A stretch of DNA of 33,986 nt from Prevotella sp. (lineage in GTDB: Bacteria > Bacteroidota > Bacteroidia > Bacteroidales > Bacteroidaceae), in the NCBI GenBank assembly GCA_022764085.1, contig JALERP010000130.1:1-33986 (forward strand). Direction: 5' to 3'. This document shows, in pieces, positions 1 through 7,359 of the stretch. The notes beneath the pieces are model-generated. The model saw only the letters and a program-made list of their open reading frames with translations. It made no database searches and was not told the DNA's origin. Positions within the stretch are counted from its first letter, which is position 1. Every line of letters begins with the position of its first letter. Both the position numbers and the translations under genes were made by a program.

Positions 1-43
1 CTAACTACACCAAGAGTCATTTCGAAATAAAAAAACTTTAATT

Positions 44-68
44 CCTAAAGCAAATCTGATGCTTTAGG
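44..68. other. Short hairpin upstream of the radical SAM remnant
   Basis: CCTAAAGC (44-51) and GCTTTAGG (61-68) form an 8-bp stem with a 9-nt loop. On the minus strand it is followed after a few bases by a T-rich run, so it could be the end of a minus-strand transcript, but no minus-strand gene precedes it here. All three forward frames between 1 and 109 contain stops. I see no other gene in the first 145 bases. Confidence 0.35.
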
Positions 69-145
69 GTAAGAGCTATGCCCAATTACACGAAAGGCAA
101 TGTCTCTAAAAGCATGAGAGGATAACCCGAACTGGGGTAGAGAAT

Positions 146-919
146 ATGCTCGATAATCTGATAAATGCCGGATTGCAGTCGTTGAGCCTCAGCATTGACG
201 GTTTTGAGGAAGAGCATAACTGGATGAGGGGAAATCCCAATAGTTTTGGGCGGGTGGTTTCTGCCATAAAGATGCTTGCTGCAAGAAATATCACATGGGA
301 TGTTATTACTTGTGTGAACAACAAAAACATAGATACCTTGCCTGCATTCCACGACTTTCTCTACTCCATTGGTGTCAGACAATGGCGAATTTTTACGGTG
401 TTTCCTGCCGGTCGTGCTGTTGGCGATGCAGAAATGAAACTGTCGCCTAAAGATATGCGTCGTGTGATGGACTTCATTGTGGCGGTAAGGAAATATGGAA
501 AGATTGATTTGGAGTACAGTTGTGAGGGATTCCTTGGCGAGTACGAGCATAAGGTGCGTAAAGAAAGGTTCTGTTGCATATCTGGTGTACATGTGGCATC
601 CATCCGCGGCAATGGAGACATCTCAGGTTGCCTGAGCATGAGGAACAACTATACACAGGGCAATATATACAAGGATAGCTTCGTTGACGTATGGAACAAC
701 CGCTTCCAAAAGTTCCGCGACAGGGAGTGGATGAAGACGGGGGTATGCACTGACTGTAAGGTGTGGGACTTGTGCGAGGGCAATGGAATGCACCTCCGTG
801 ATGATGACGGCAATTTACTTTTATGCAATTGGAAACAATTCTTGTGGACGGACATACAAAGCCTTGTGCAGGTTTACAGTCCCCGCTCTGCCCAGTCGCC
901 GCGGTCGAGGTTGCGATAG
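146..919 (+). pseudogene. Radical SAM/SPASM protein, 5'-truncated (TIGR04133-like)
   Basis: The reading frame encodes the middle and C-terminal part of a radical SAM enzyme. Near its start it has LQSLSLSIDGFEEEHNWMRG, typical of the barrel after the second strand. Its C-terminal half is a cysteine-rich SPASM-type domain (FCCISG, SGC, TGVCTDCKVWDLCEGNG) resembling the TIGR04133 family often paired with a putative lipoprotein. Families of this type begin with about 70-100 residues carrying CxxxCxxC, which binds the catalytic [4Fe-4S] cluster and SAM. That part is absent: the frame is closed by TAA at 107-109 and no upstream frame shows the motif. The open frame from 110 continues the homology only slightly. 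The last 46 bp overlap the convergent comM gene. The product should be unable to do radical chemistry, so I call it a remnant. The family assignment is from memory of its motifs. Confidence 0.7.
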
Positions 920-2421
920 CCAACGGCTTCGGCTATGTGATTGAACTGGATTTGGGGTGAGGCGGCAAGGTCGGCTATGGTGCGCGCCACCTTTAGGATG
1001 CGGCCGTAGGCCCGGGCTGACAACTTGAGCTTTTCCATCGCCATCCTCAGCATGTTGAGCGACTCTTCATCGGGTTGCGCATATTCGCGGAGCATTCGCT
1101 CGGTCATCTGGGCATTGCAGTGAATGCCGGGGTAGGCTTGATAGCGTTCCTCCTGAATCTTGCGGGCGGCAATGACACGCTCACGGATGGAGGCACTCGG
1201 TTCGCCTGGCTGCATGTGGGAAAGGTCGTTGAAGGTGACTGGCTGTATCTCGCACTGGATGTCGATGCGGTCAAGAAGCGGACCGCTAATCTTATTCATA
1301 TATCGCTGAATCTGACCGGGGGTGCAGACGCAGTGATGGGTGAGGTCGCCGTAATAGCCGCAGGGACAGGGATTCATCGATGCCACGAACATGAAGGAAC
1401 AGGGATATTCCACTGTATATCTGGAACGGGAAATGGTAATCTTGCGGTCTTCGAGCGGTTGGCGCATCACTTCGAGGACTGAGCGGTTGAACTCGGGAAG
1501 CTCGTCGCAGAAAAGCACTCCATTGTGGGCAAGGGAAATCTCGCCTGGCTGGGGGTTGTGACCTCCGCCGACGAGGGCAACCGAAGAGATTGTGTGATGA
1601 GGAGAACGGAACGGACGCTGGGATATGAGCGATGTGCCGCGGCTGAGCTTCCCTGCCACACTGTGTATCTGTGTGGTCTCAAGACTCTCGTGGAGCGATA
1701 GGGGAGGGAGAATGGACGGCAAACGCTTGGCCATCATCGACTTGCCACTGCCCGGAGGGCCTATCATGATGAGGTTGTGACCTCCGGCAGCCGCCACTTC
1801 CATGGCACGCTTGACTGACTCCTGTCCCTTTACATCGGCAAAGTCGAGGTCGAACTGGCTCTGCTGCTGATAGAAAACGGCACGGGTGTCAATACGTTCG
1901 GGAGTGAAGTCCTTGGTGCCGTTGAAGAAATGTATCACGTCAGACAGGCTGTCCATGCCATAGACATCGAGGTTGTTCACTACGGCTGCCTCACGCACGT
2001 TTTCGCGCGGGACGATGAGTCCCCGGTATTTTTCCTTGCGGGCGCGGATGGCTATGGGCAGTGCGCCACGAATGGGACGCAGTGAGCCGTCAAGTCCTAT
2101 TTCTCCTACAAGCATGTACTCACCGAGATGCTCGCTGTCCACCTTGTTTTCTGTTGCCAGTATGCCGATGGCAAGGGGAAGGTCGTAGCCACTGCCCTCC
2201 TTTCGGATGTCGGCAGGCGAAAGGTTGACCGTGATTTCCGCAATGGGCATCTTGTATCCACTGTTGTTGATGGCGGCCTTGATACGGTCGTAACTTTCCT
2301 TGATGCTTGTGTCGGCAAGTCCTGAAAGGTGGAACATCACTCCACGGTCACTGTTTGTCTCTACAGTGACGGTGATTGCCTCGAGCCCCATTACGGCGGC
2401 GCAGTACGTTTTGACCAACAC
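874..2421 (-). CDS. comM: ComM/YifB family Mg-chelatase-like AAA ATPase
   Basis: Full-length (515 aa) member of the YifB/ComM family, hexameric helicases that in naturally competent bacteria drive branch migration during integration of transformed DNA. It is widespread also in species without known competence. The N-terminal Lon-protease-like fold (LVKTYCAAVMGLEAITV) is followed by the Mg-chelatase AAA core: Walker A GPPGSGKSMMAKRLP, Walker B GVLFCDELPEF, and a cysteine-containing segment NPCPCGYYGD...CVC. A C-terminal helical domain ends in YRNLDRGDW. The start is a GTG (codon 2 is TTG), chosen because family members begin MLVKTY. It is last in a minus-strand set after sufE, separated from it by an AT-rich repeat and an 80-bp element. 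Its 3' end overlaps the convergent radical SAM remnant by 46 bp. Confidence 0.93.
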   Translation of the reverse strand: MLVKTYCAAVMGLEAITVTVETNSDRGVMFHLSGLADTSIKESYDRIKAAINNSGYKMPIAEITVNLSPADIRKEGSGYDLPLAIGILATENKVDSEHLGEYMLVGEIGLDGSLRPIRGALPIAIRARKEKYRGLIVPRENVREAAVVNNLDVYGMDSLSDVIHFFNGTKDFTPERIDTRAVFYQQQSQFDLDFADVKGQESVKRAMEVAAAGGHNLIMIGPPGSGKSMMAKRLPSILPPLSLHESLETTQIHSVAGKLSRGTSLISQRPFRSPHHTISSVALVGGGHNPQPGEISLAHNGVLFCDELPEFNRSVLEVMRQPLEDRKITISRSRYTVEYPCSFMFVASMNPCPCGYYGDLTHHCVCTPGQIQRYMNKISGPLLDRIDIQCEIQPVTFNDLSHMQPGEPSASIRERVIAARKIQEERYQAYPGIHCNAQMTERMLREYAQPDEESLNMLRMAMEKLKLSARAYGRILKVARTIADLAASPQIQFNHIAEAVGYRNLDRGDWAERGL

Positions 2422-2431
2422 GGGTTTTTGT

Positions 2432-2546
2432 AATTAAAAATTAAAAATTAAGAATTAAGAATTGCTGCGCAAACCGAATGCAGAGCCGAGCTCGCTCGAG
2501 CTATGCTGAGGTGCAGCCAGCAATCGACGAAGTCAATTAAAAATTA
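2432..2546. repeat. AT-rich intergenic repeat carrying copy 1 of an 80-bp element
   Basis: A run of AATTAAGAATTAA-type repeats (2432-2463) leads into an element of about 80 bp (2459-2538) and closes with AATTAAAAATTA, which runs into the sufE stop codon (2544-2546). The element core is bounded by perfect 7-bp inverted repeats, ATTGCTG at 2461-2467 and CAGCAAT at 2518-2524. Its centre is an imperfect palindrome around GAGCTCGCTCGAGCT. A second copy lies inverted at 8401-8480 with a single base difference that I can see. No coding potential is evident. Confidence 0.85.
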
Positions 2547-2966
2547 TATCTCCTTTGCCTTGAATGCTAGGGCATACATCTTCATCTGCTTCATCATGGC
2601 AAGGAGACCGTTGCTGCGGGTGGGGCTAAGATGGTCTTTGAGACCGATGCGGTCGATGAAGTATAGGTCGGCATCTATGATTTCCTGAGGTGTATGGTCG
2701 GTGAGGACACGGATGAGGAGGGCAATGATGCCTTTGACGATAAGAGCGTCGCTCTCGGCGGTGAAGCGTAGTTTGCCTTCTTCGTAGTCGCACTGAAGCC
2801 ATACGCGGCTCTGGCATCCGTCGATGAGGTTGCTCTCGGTCTTGTATTTCTCGTCCAATGGTGCCTGTTCGTTGCCAAGGTCGATGAGCAGCTGATACTT
2901 GTCCATCCAGTCGTCGAACCCGGAGAACTCGTCTATTATCTCGTCTTGTATTTCATTTATCGTCAT
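2544..2966 (-). CDS. sufE: SufE family Fe-S cluster assembly sulfur acceptor
   Basis: A 140-residue SufE-type protein. SufE takes persulfide sulfur from the cysteine desulfurase SufS and passes it to the SUF scaffold in the cytoplasm. The sequence has the conserved IDGCQSRVW segment, whose cysteine is the expected persulfide carrier, and the family's typical length. I start at the ATG giving MTINEIQDEI; the frame is open 30 nt further upstream, but those residues have no family match. It lies 38 bp after the U32-family gene and before comM in the same direction. No sufS or sufBCD gene is nearby. The TAA stop falls at the edge of the AT-rich repeat. Confidence 0.93.
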   Translation of the reverse strand: MTINEIQDEIIDEFSGFDDWMDKYQLLIDLGNEQAPLDEKYKTESNLIDGCQSRVWLQCDYEEGKLRFTAESDALIVKGIIALLIRVLTDHTPQEIIDADLYFIDRIGLKDHLSPTRSNGLLAMMKQMKMYALAFKAKEI

Positions 2967-3004
2967 GACTTTATATTTAGAAGTTACAAATTGCAAATTG
3001 GGAC

Positions 3005-4249
3005 TTATGCTTCCACTATTTTGAAGAGCTTGTCGCTCTGGCGTATTTTTCCCGGTACGGGGATGGATACGTGAGTGCCTTTAGGTGCATAATCAACTGG
3101 GTCGAGCTCAAGGCGTATCTCCTTTGCTTCGAGATACATCACCCCTGTGGTTGGGCCAGTGACGAGGAGTTTGTCGCCAAGTTTAAAGTCGGCAGCCTCC
3201 ACTGTGAACTCTGCCACACCGAGCTTGCTGAAATACTTCACTCCCTTGCCGATATACACCTTGCGCTCCGTTGCATTTGAACCGTAGTTCTTGTTCCATT
3301 CGCCGAGAGTCTGTCCCTGATAATAACCGTCCCAGAATCCGCGGTTGAAGACTGTGGCGAGCTGGCGGTCCCATTCGTCTTTCTTCTCGTCGGTGAAGGT
3401 GCCTTCGATAACGCTGCGTATAGCCTCCTTGTATGTCCTGACAACGGTATATACATACTCAGGTCCGCGCGCCCTGCCTTCGATTTTGAACACCCTTACT
3501 CCCGACTCCATCATGCGGTCGATGAAGCGCACGGTTTTCAAGTCCTTGGGGCTCATTATATACTTGTTGTCAATCTCGAGCTGGTTGCCTGTCTCGGCAT
3601 CTGTCACCACGTATGAGCGCCGGCATATCTGAATGCACTCGCCACGGTTGGCGGAGCGTCCGGCATTGGCAAGACTGAGATAGCACTTGCCGCTTATTGC
3701 CATGCAGAGTGCGCCATGGCAGAACATCTCGATGCGGATGGGTTGTCCCGAAGGTCCGCAGATATTCTGTTCGATGGCGAGACGGTGGATTTCAGCCACC
3801 TGGTCCATATTGAGCTCGCGTGCCAAAACAACCACATCAGCAAACTGGGCATAGAAGCGCAGGGCCTCTATATTGCTGATATTGAGTTGGGTGGAGAGAT
3901 GGACTTCTTGTCCGATGGAGTTGCAGTAGGTCATTACCGCCACATCGCTTGCAATGACCGCCGAGATGCCGGCTTCGTGTGCCGCATCCACTATTTCGTG
4001 CATTACGGGAATGTCCTCGCCGTAAATTATGGTATTGACCGTGAGATAGGTTTTTATGCCGTGCTCGTTGCATGTGGCAGCGATTTCGCGCAGGTCGTCG
4101 ATGGTGAATGCACTTGCGGAACCGGCGCGCATGTTCAACTTTCCGATGCCGAAATACACGGAGTCGGCTCCAGCCTGAATGGCAGCCGCCAGGCTTTCCC
4201 TTGAGCCTACGGGAGCCATAATTTCATATAGAGATAAATCTTTGTCCAT
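3005..4249 (-). CDS. Peptidase U32 family protein (TrhP/YegQ-like)
   Basis: A 414-residue member of the U32 'collagenase-like peptidase' family. Several members are now known to work in RNA or quinone hydroxylation (TrhP in tRNA U34 hydroxylation, RlhA in 23S rRNA, UbiU/UbiV) rather than as proteases. The N-terminal TIM-barrel begins MAPVGSRESLAAAIQAGADS. The family signature EMFCHGALCMAISGKCYLS is intact and is followed by ANRGECIQICRR, giving the four cysteines that hold a [4Fe-4S] cluster in characterised members. The C-terminal domain (about residues 320-414) is beta-rich, as in TrhP. Size and domain order fit TrhP best, but the substrate is inferred. It leads the set with sufE and comM, which is at least consistent with a need for Fe-S clusters. 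A TAACTTTG box lies about 85 bp upstream. Confidence 0.88.
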   Translation of the reverse strand: MDKDLSLYEIMAPVGSRESLAAAIQAGADSVYFGIGKLNMRAGSASAFTIDDLREIAATCNEHGIKTYLTVNTIIYGEDIPVMHEIVDAAHEAGISAVIASDVAVMTYCNSIGQEVHLSTQLNISNIEALRFYAQFADVVVLARELNMDQVAEIHRLAIEQNICGPSGQPIRIEMFCHGALCMAISGKCYLSLANAGRSANRGECIQICRRSYVVTDAETGNQLEIDNKYIMSPKDLKTVRFIDRMMESGVRVFKIEGRARGPEYVYTVVRTYKEAIRSVIEGTFTDEKKDEWDRQLATVFNRGFWDGYYQGQTLGEWNKNYGSNATERKVYIGKGVKYFSKLGVAEFTVEAADFKLGDKLLVTGPTTGVMYLEAKEIRLELDPVDYAPKGTHVSIPVPGKIRQSDKLFKIVEA

Positions 4250-4333
4250 TAATTACTAAATTAACATAATCCTGTATGCATTCAGCAATCCGTTCATAAG
4301 GATTTTCATAGGCGGATATATGCAATGACAGTG

Positions 4334-4341
4334 CAAAGTTA
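4334..4341 (-). promoter_or_regulatory. Probable -7 box for the U32-sufE-comM set
   Basis: TAACTTTG on the minus strand matches the Bacteroidota -7 consensus TAnnTTTG. It is 85 bp from the U32 start, an unusually long leader compared with other genes in this window (19-29 bp). I see no well-spaced TTTG partner. Confidence 0.5.
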
Positions 4342-4357
4342 CATATAAATTACAAAA

Positions 4358-4381
4358 AACGTGTAATTAAACGTGTAATTA
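4358..4381. repeat. Tandem 12-bp direct repeat between divergent genes
   Basis: AACGTGTAATTA occurs twice head to tail (4358-4369 and 4370-4381). It lies between the divergent U32 gene and the lipoprotein peptidase gene, upstream of both promoter boxes. It could be an operator for a dimeric regulator. That role is inferred from position only. Confidence 0.5.
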
Positions 4382-4413
4382 TCCTGTATTTTATAGATTA
4401 TTAAGACAAAAGA

Positions 4414-4445
4414 CTTGTTTGTTTATAAATAAAAGAGTAACTTTG
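4414..4445 (+). promoter_or_regulatory. Promoter of the lipoprotein peptidase
   Basis: TAACTTTG (4438-4445) matches the -7 consensus exactly. CTTG at 4414-4417 lies 20 nt upstream of it as a plausible -33 element. The G of the -7 box is only 7 bp before the ATG at 4452, so the predicted transcript has almost no 5' leader. Confidence 0.65.
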
Positions 4446-4451
4446 TCGAAT

Positions 4452-5570
4452 ATGTGTAAAAAGACAATATATTATTTGATAATGTATTTGGCGGTGATGG
4501 TACTTGCCGGATGCGGAGGAGTTTCTATTGGAGAAAAGCCGCGGATGAATATTCCTCGGGGGATGAGAATTTTGAAACTCAATGGTATGACTCCCGTGAA
4601 GAATCAGGGGAGTGGCAGTGCTTGTTGGGCTTATGCCATGCTTGCTGCCATCGAGACGACTCATATCTCGATGGGCGACTCGGTGCATCTGTCACCGGCT
4701 TGGGCTGTGAGGGCGCTTATGGAGGACGCTTATATGAGAAACGTGATGACGAAAGGAGCGGACAGGGGAAGCGCAATAGGTATGGGAATGACGTTGCTGA
4801 ATATCATTCGGAAAGACGGAATGGTGCCCTACGACTCTTATCCCGACAGAGACGGAAGAGGTGCGCCCACAGGGATAATCCTTAACAAGACAAGACTGAT
4901 AGCTGAAAAGGCGGTGAACGCAAGGAAAGGGCCTCAGGCTTATCAAAAAGCGCTCGACGGAATGCTTGATGACGCTATGGGACACCGCCCGAAGAACGTG
5001 TATATGTACAGTGCGCAATACTCCCCCCTGGAGTTTGCACACAGCGTGTGCCGGGATGATGAGTACATAGGAATAGCCAGCTGTACACATCATCCGTTTG
5101 GGAAGTGGTTTGTTATGGAAACGGCAGATAACTGGGAGCGCAACTCATTCTATAATATGAAGATAGAGAAAATGATGGAGATTGTGAAGAAGGCGGTTAG
5201 CGATGGCAAGGGTGTATGCTGGGAAGGAGACATCTCGGAAAATGGGTTCAATTTCTGGAAAGGTATCGCCGACTTGGAATTGCCTAAGGGCAAGGACATA
5301 CAGCAGGAAAGGCAGAAAGAGATAGAGTCATATAAAACAACCGACGATCACTGTATGGCAATCGTCGGTCTGGCCTGCAATGCAAGCGGGAAAACTTATT
5401 ATATTATGAAAAATTCTTGGGGTACGGACAATCCTTATGGCGGTCTGATGTATATGTCGGAGGACTATCTGAAGATGAAGACCATGGCAGTGTTCTTGCC
5501 GCGGGAGTGTGAGTCGGGATTATCTACCAGCCAACCTGCTTCTCCATACGTCCTGAGTAAGTCTCGATAG
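4452..5570 (+). CDS. Lipoprotein cysteine peptidase, papain/bleomycin hydrolase-like (C1)
   Basis: A 372-residue predicted lipoprotein. From the chosen ATG the sequence starts MCKK, has a hydrophobic stretch and a lipobox LAGC with the lipidated cysteine at residue 21. The mature part is papain-like: NQGSGSACWAYA supplies the oxyanion glutamine and nucleophile (Cys58), DHCMAIVG the histidine, and MKNSWGTDNPYGG the asparagine, so the whole triad is present. The inserts and the C-terminal MYMSEDYLKM segment resemble C1B bleomycin hydrolase/PepC peptidases more than plain papains. It probably cleaves peptides at the cell envelope; the substrate is unknown. The frame is open 33 nt further upstream, but that start would precede the promoter and spoil the signal peptide. 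The 3' end overlaps the convergent NigD-like gene by 47 bp. Confidence 0.85.
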   Translation: MCKKTIYYLIMYLAVMVLAGCGGVSIGEKPRMNIPRGMRILKLNGMTPVKNQGSGSACWAYAMLAAIETTHISMGDSVHLSPAWAVRALMEDAYMRNVMTKGADRGSAIGMGMTLLNIIRKDGMVPYDSYPDRDGRGAPTGIILNKTRLIAEKAVNARKGPQAYQKALDGMLDDAMGHRPKNVYMYSAQYSPLEFAHSVCRDDEYIGIASCTHHPFGKWFVMETADNWERNSFYNMKIEKMMEIVKKAVSDGKGVCWEGDISENGFNFWKGIADLELPKGKDIQQERQKEIESYKTTDDHCMAIVGLACNASGKTYYIMKNSWGTDNPYGGLMYMSEDYLKMKTMAVFLPRECESGLSTSQPASPYVLSKSR

Positions 5571-6171
5571 TGACACGCACACTGTCCGTGAGAATCGAGT
5601 CGTGAGGTATGCTAAGGAAATACTGCGTGGAGTATTTCTCCGGCACATCACCCTGCGAGTGGAGCAAGGTGAGATGGGTGGTGGTGCGCCCGTCGGGAGC
5701 GGTAGTAATGTCTGTGCGCAGCAATCCGATGGTATGATGTGCATCCTCTATTGACGTGTTTCCCACCTTTAGCCAAATCGAGAGGTTTAGATATTTCTTG
5801 TTCTTGCTTGTCCATAGGCTCTCGAATGTGATAGGGTCGGTGATGACTTTCTTGACAGAGTCAACCGGCACAATGGTAGGCACAAGACCTATACTGACAA
5901 TCTCCGCCTTGCCATCGCCGAGCCTGTTGTAGTAAGCCACGGCGCGGTAGGTGGAGTCGGCGGTGGTAATCCATTTTGCCGTGACGGGCTGGCTGAGAAT
6001 GAGTTTTTCGTCATTGTCCGTAGTGACATAGTCGATTGCCTTGTCGCTATTGGCGTGTGCAGTCATAAGGTCGCCCATAGTGAGCGAGTTCTCCCCCGTT
6101 CCCTTGTCATAGCTGTCAGTCTCGCAAGCTGCGAGCAGCATAACTGCGAATAAATAACATAGTTTTCTCAT
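5524..6171 (-). CDS. NigD-like lipoprotein
   Basis: A 215-residue protein with a lipoprotein signal (MRKLCYLFAVMLLAAC, lipidated Cys16). The body looks beta-rich. The C-terminal half (about residues 120-210: LWTSKNKKYLNLSIWLKVG, then a DG turn and a strand-rich tail) matches the general pattern of the NigD-like family common in Bacteroides and Prevotella. NigD was named for a gene near a bacteriocin-like locus in Prevotella, but the function of these proteins is not established. It is last in the operon after the acyltransferase, with an AT-rich repeat in the 23-bp gap, so it may be transcribed with it. Overlaps the peptidase gene tail to tail. Confidence 0.7.
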   Translation of the reverse strand: MRKLCYLFAVMLLAACETDSYDKGTGENSLTMGDLMTAHANSDKAIDYVTTDNDEKLILSQPVTAKWITTADSTYRAVAYYNRLGDGKAEIVSIGLVPTIVPVDSVKKVITDPITFESLWTSKNKKYLNLSIWLKVGNTSIEDAHHTIGLLRTDITTAPDGRTTTHLTLLHSQGDVPEKYSTQYFLSIPHDSILTDSVRVTIETYSGRMEKQVGW

Positions 6172-6179
6172 TCCCGACC

Positions 6180-6215
6180 CTTAACTCTTAATTTTTAACT
6201 CTTAATTTTTAATTG
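6180..6215. repeat. AT-rich intergenic repeat (TTAACTCTTAATTTT type)
   Basis: Two tandem copies of TTAACTCTTAATTTT plus a partial third fill the space between the NigD-like and acyltransferase genes. The repeat supplies the TAA stop (6195-6197) and the last few codons of the acyltransferase. Confidence 0.8.
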
Positions 6216-7346
6216 GTTCACCGCCGGATTAGCATACATCGTGAGAATGCGCTCGCGCAGGAAAGCCTCGTCCTTGTTGGGTATGGAAATCTTGGCAAGC
6301 TGTGCGGTGAGATAATTCTCGAATGCAGCCTTATCCTCTGGGGTGTAGTTGGATGACATCCTGTCGCCGCCCTCAAGCAAGTCGATAGCTATGTAGTTGT
6401 TGGGGAAGAGGCGATAGTTGGCATGGATGTTGCGGTCGATATGTTCGGCGATGATGCGGAAGATGTCCGTCTTGGGAGTGTCATCGGGGATAGAAGAGAG
6501 GAAATCATTGATGCAAGGAGCGCAATGATAATGAATTCGCCCCTTATAGCCCATAATTCCCGTCTTCATGCTCAGCACATCGTCAGCCTTGGTCTTCTTC
6601 CATCCCTCTATGTCGCGCTTCAGCTGGAACTCCTGCGCCTTGAGCCAGTCGCAGGGGTCATACTCGTAGCTTATTGCCACAGGCACGATGTTCAGCTGCT
6701 GAAGGCGTTGAGTGATAGAGCCTTCGCCGCCCATAGCCATCATCTTGATAATTGATTCCTGGGTGCGGTCGTCGCTGTCCTTTGCCCTTCCCTCGCGCTG
6801 TGCAATCCAGATGTTGTCGTGCTTGGTGTTGATGACGAGGTTCATGTATTCAGCCATGGTGCGGCTGTTGGTGAGCATCTCGCGTATGCCGGCACTTCGC
6901 TTTACGATGAACGACTTGTTGACCCTTACAAGATCCTCAATCCATGGAGCCGCCAAGAGGTTGTCGCCAATGGCAATCTCGCATGTGGTGCTGAAACCGG
7001 CATCTATGAGCATCACATCCAGAAAAGCCGAGTCGAGGACAATGTCGCGGTGGTTGCTGACGAAGGTGTATCTTCCTCCCTTGTCAATGGAGGAATAATC
7101 CATGTCGCAACCTTTACTTGCCTTGGAAAGAAGTTCCTTGAGGAATGGATAGCAGAAAGCTATCTGGAAATCAAGGTTGGTCTTACACTGCATCAACTTG
7201 GCAGTCAATGCCTCAAACGGCACTTGCGGGAATATATATCCCACAATGGCTCTGAACTGCTCGTCGGCAATCAGTCTGCCGAATGCCTCATGCAGTTCCT
7301 CCGGCTCGAATGGCCGGATGCTGTCAAACTTCTCTGGTATGTTCAT
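6195..7346 (-). CDS. PlsC-like glycerophospholipid acyltransferase
   Basis: A 383-residue protein of the 1-acyl-glycerol-3-phosphate acyltransferase type, which would transfer fatty acyl groups in membrane lipid synthesis. The catalytic-type motif is SNHRDIVLDSAF; unlike the classic HX4D there are five residues between His and Asp. Further acyltransferase blocks follow: VNKSFIVKRSAG (block II-like), IWIAQREGRAKDS (block III-like, with the substrate-binding EGR) and NIVPVAISYEYDP (block IV-like). It lacks an obvious signal or strong membrane helix and is longer than E. coli PlsC, so it may be a peripheral enzyme of a Bacteroidota-specific branch. Start codon is 13 bp after ddl, so cotranscription is likely. 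Exact lipid substrate not determinable. Confidence 0.8.
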   Translation of the reverse strand: MNIPEKFDSIRPFEPEELHEAFGRLIADEQFRAIVGYIFPQVPFEALTAKLMQCKTNLDFQIAFCYPFLKELLSKASKGCDMDYSSIDKGGRYTFVSNHRDIVLDSAFLDVMLIDAGFSTTCEIAIGDNLLAAPWIEDLVRVNKSFIVKRSAGIREMLTNSRTMAEYMNLVINTKHDNIWIAQREGRAKDSDDRTQESIIKMMAMGGEGSITQRLQQLNIVPVAISYEYDPCDWLKAQEFQLKRDIEGWKKTKADDVLSMKTGIMGYKGRIHYHCAPCINDFLSSIPDDTPKTDIFRIIAEHIDRNIHANYRLFPNNYIAIDLLEGGDRMSSNYTPEDKAAFENYLTAQLAKISIPNKDEAFLRERILTMYANPAVNQLKIKS

Positions 7347-7359
7347 CCTATTTAATTCT

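Noticed and set aside
86..592. Minus-strand open frame (168 codons) across the radical SAM remnant
   Set aside because: It is antisense to sequence with clear SPASM and barrel motifs and shows no features of its own.
874..919. Tail-to-tail overlap of the radical SAM remnant with comM (46 bp), like the peptidase/NigD overlap (47 bp), as a regulatory device
   Set aside because: The similar lengths are most simply explained by convergent genes reading on to the next stop; no other structure supports regulation.
3716..4204. Long plus-strand open frame (162 codons) opposite the U32 gene
   Set aside because: It lies wholly inside a well-supported U32-family gene on the other strand and its translation resembles no protein.
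6819..7355. Plus-strand open frame (178 codons) opposite the acyltransferase
   Set aside because: Antisense shadow of a conserved gene; no signal, motif or promoter.
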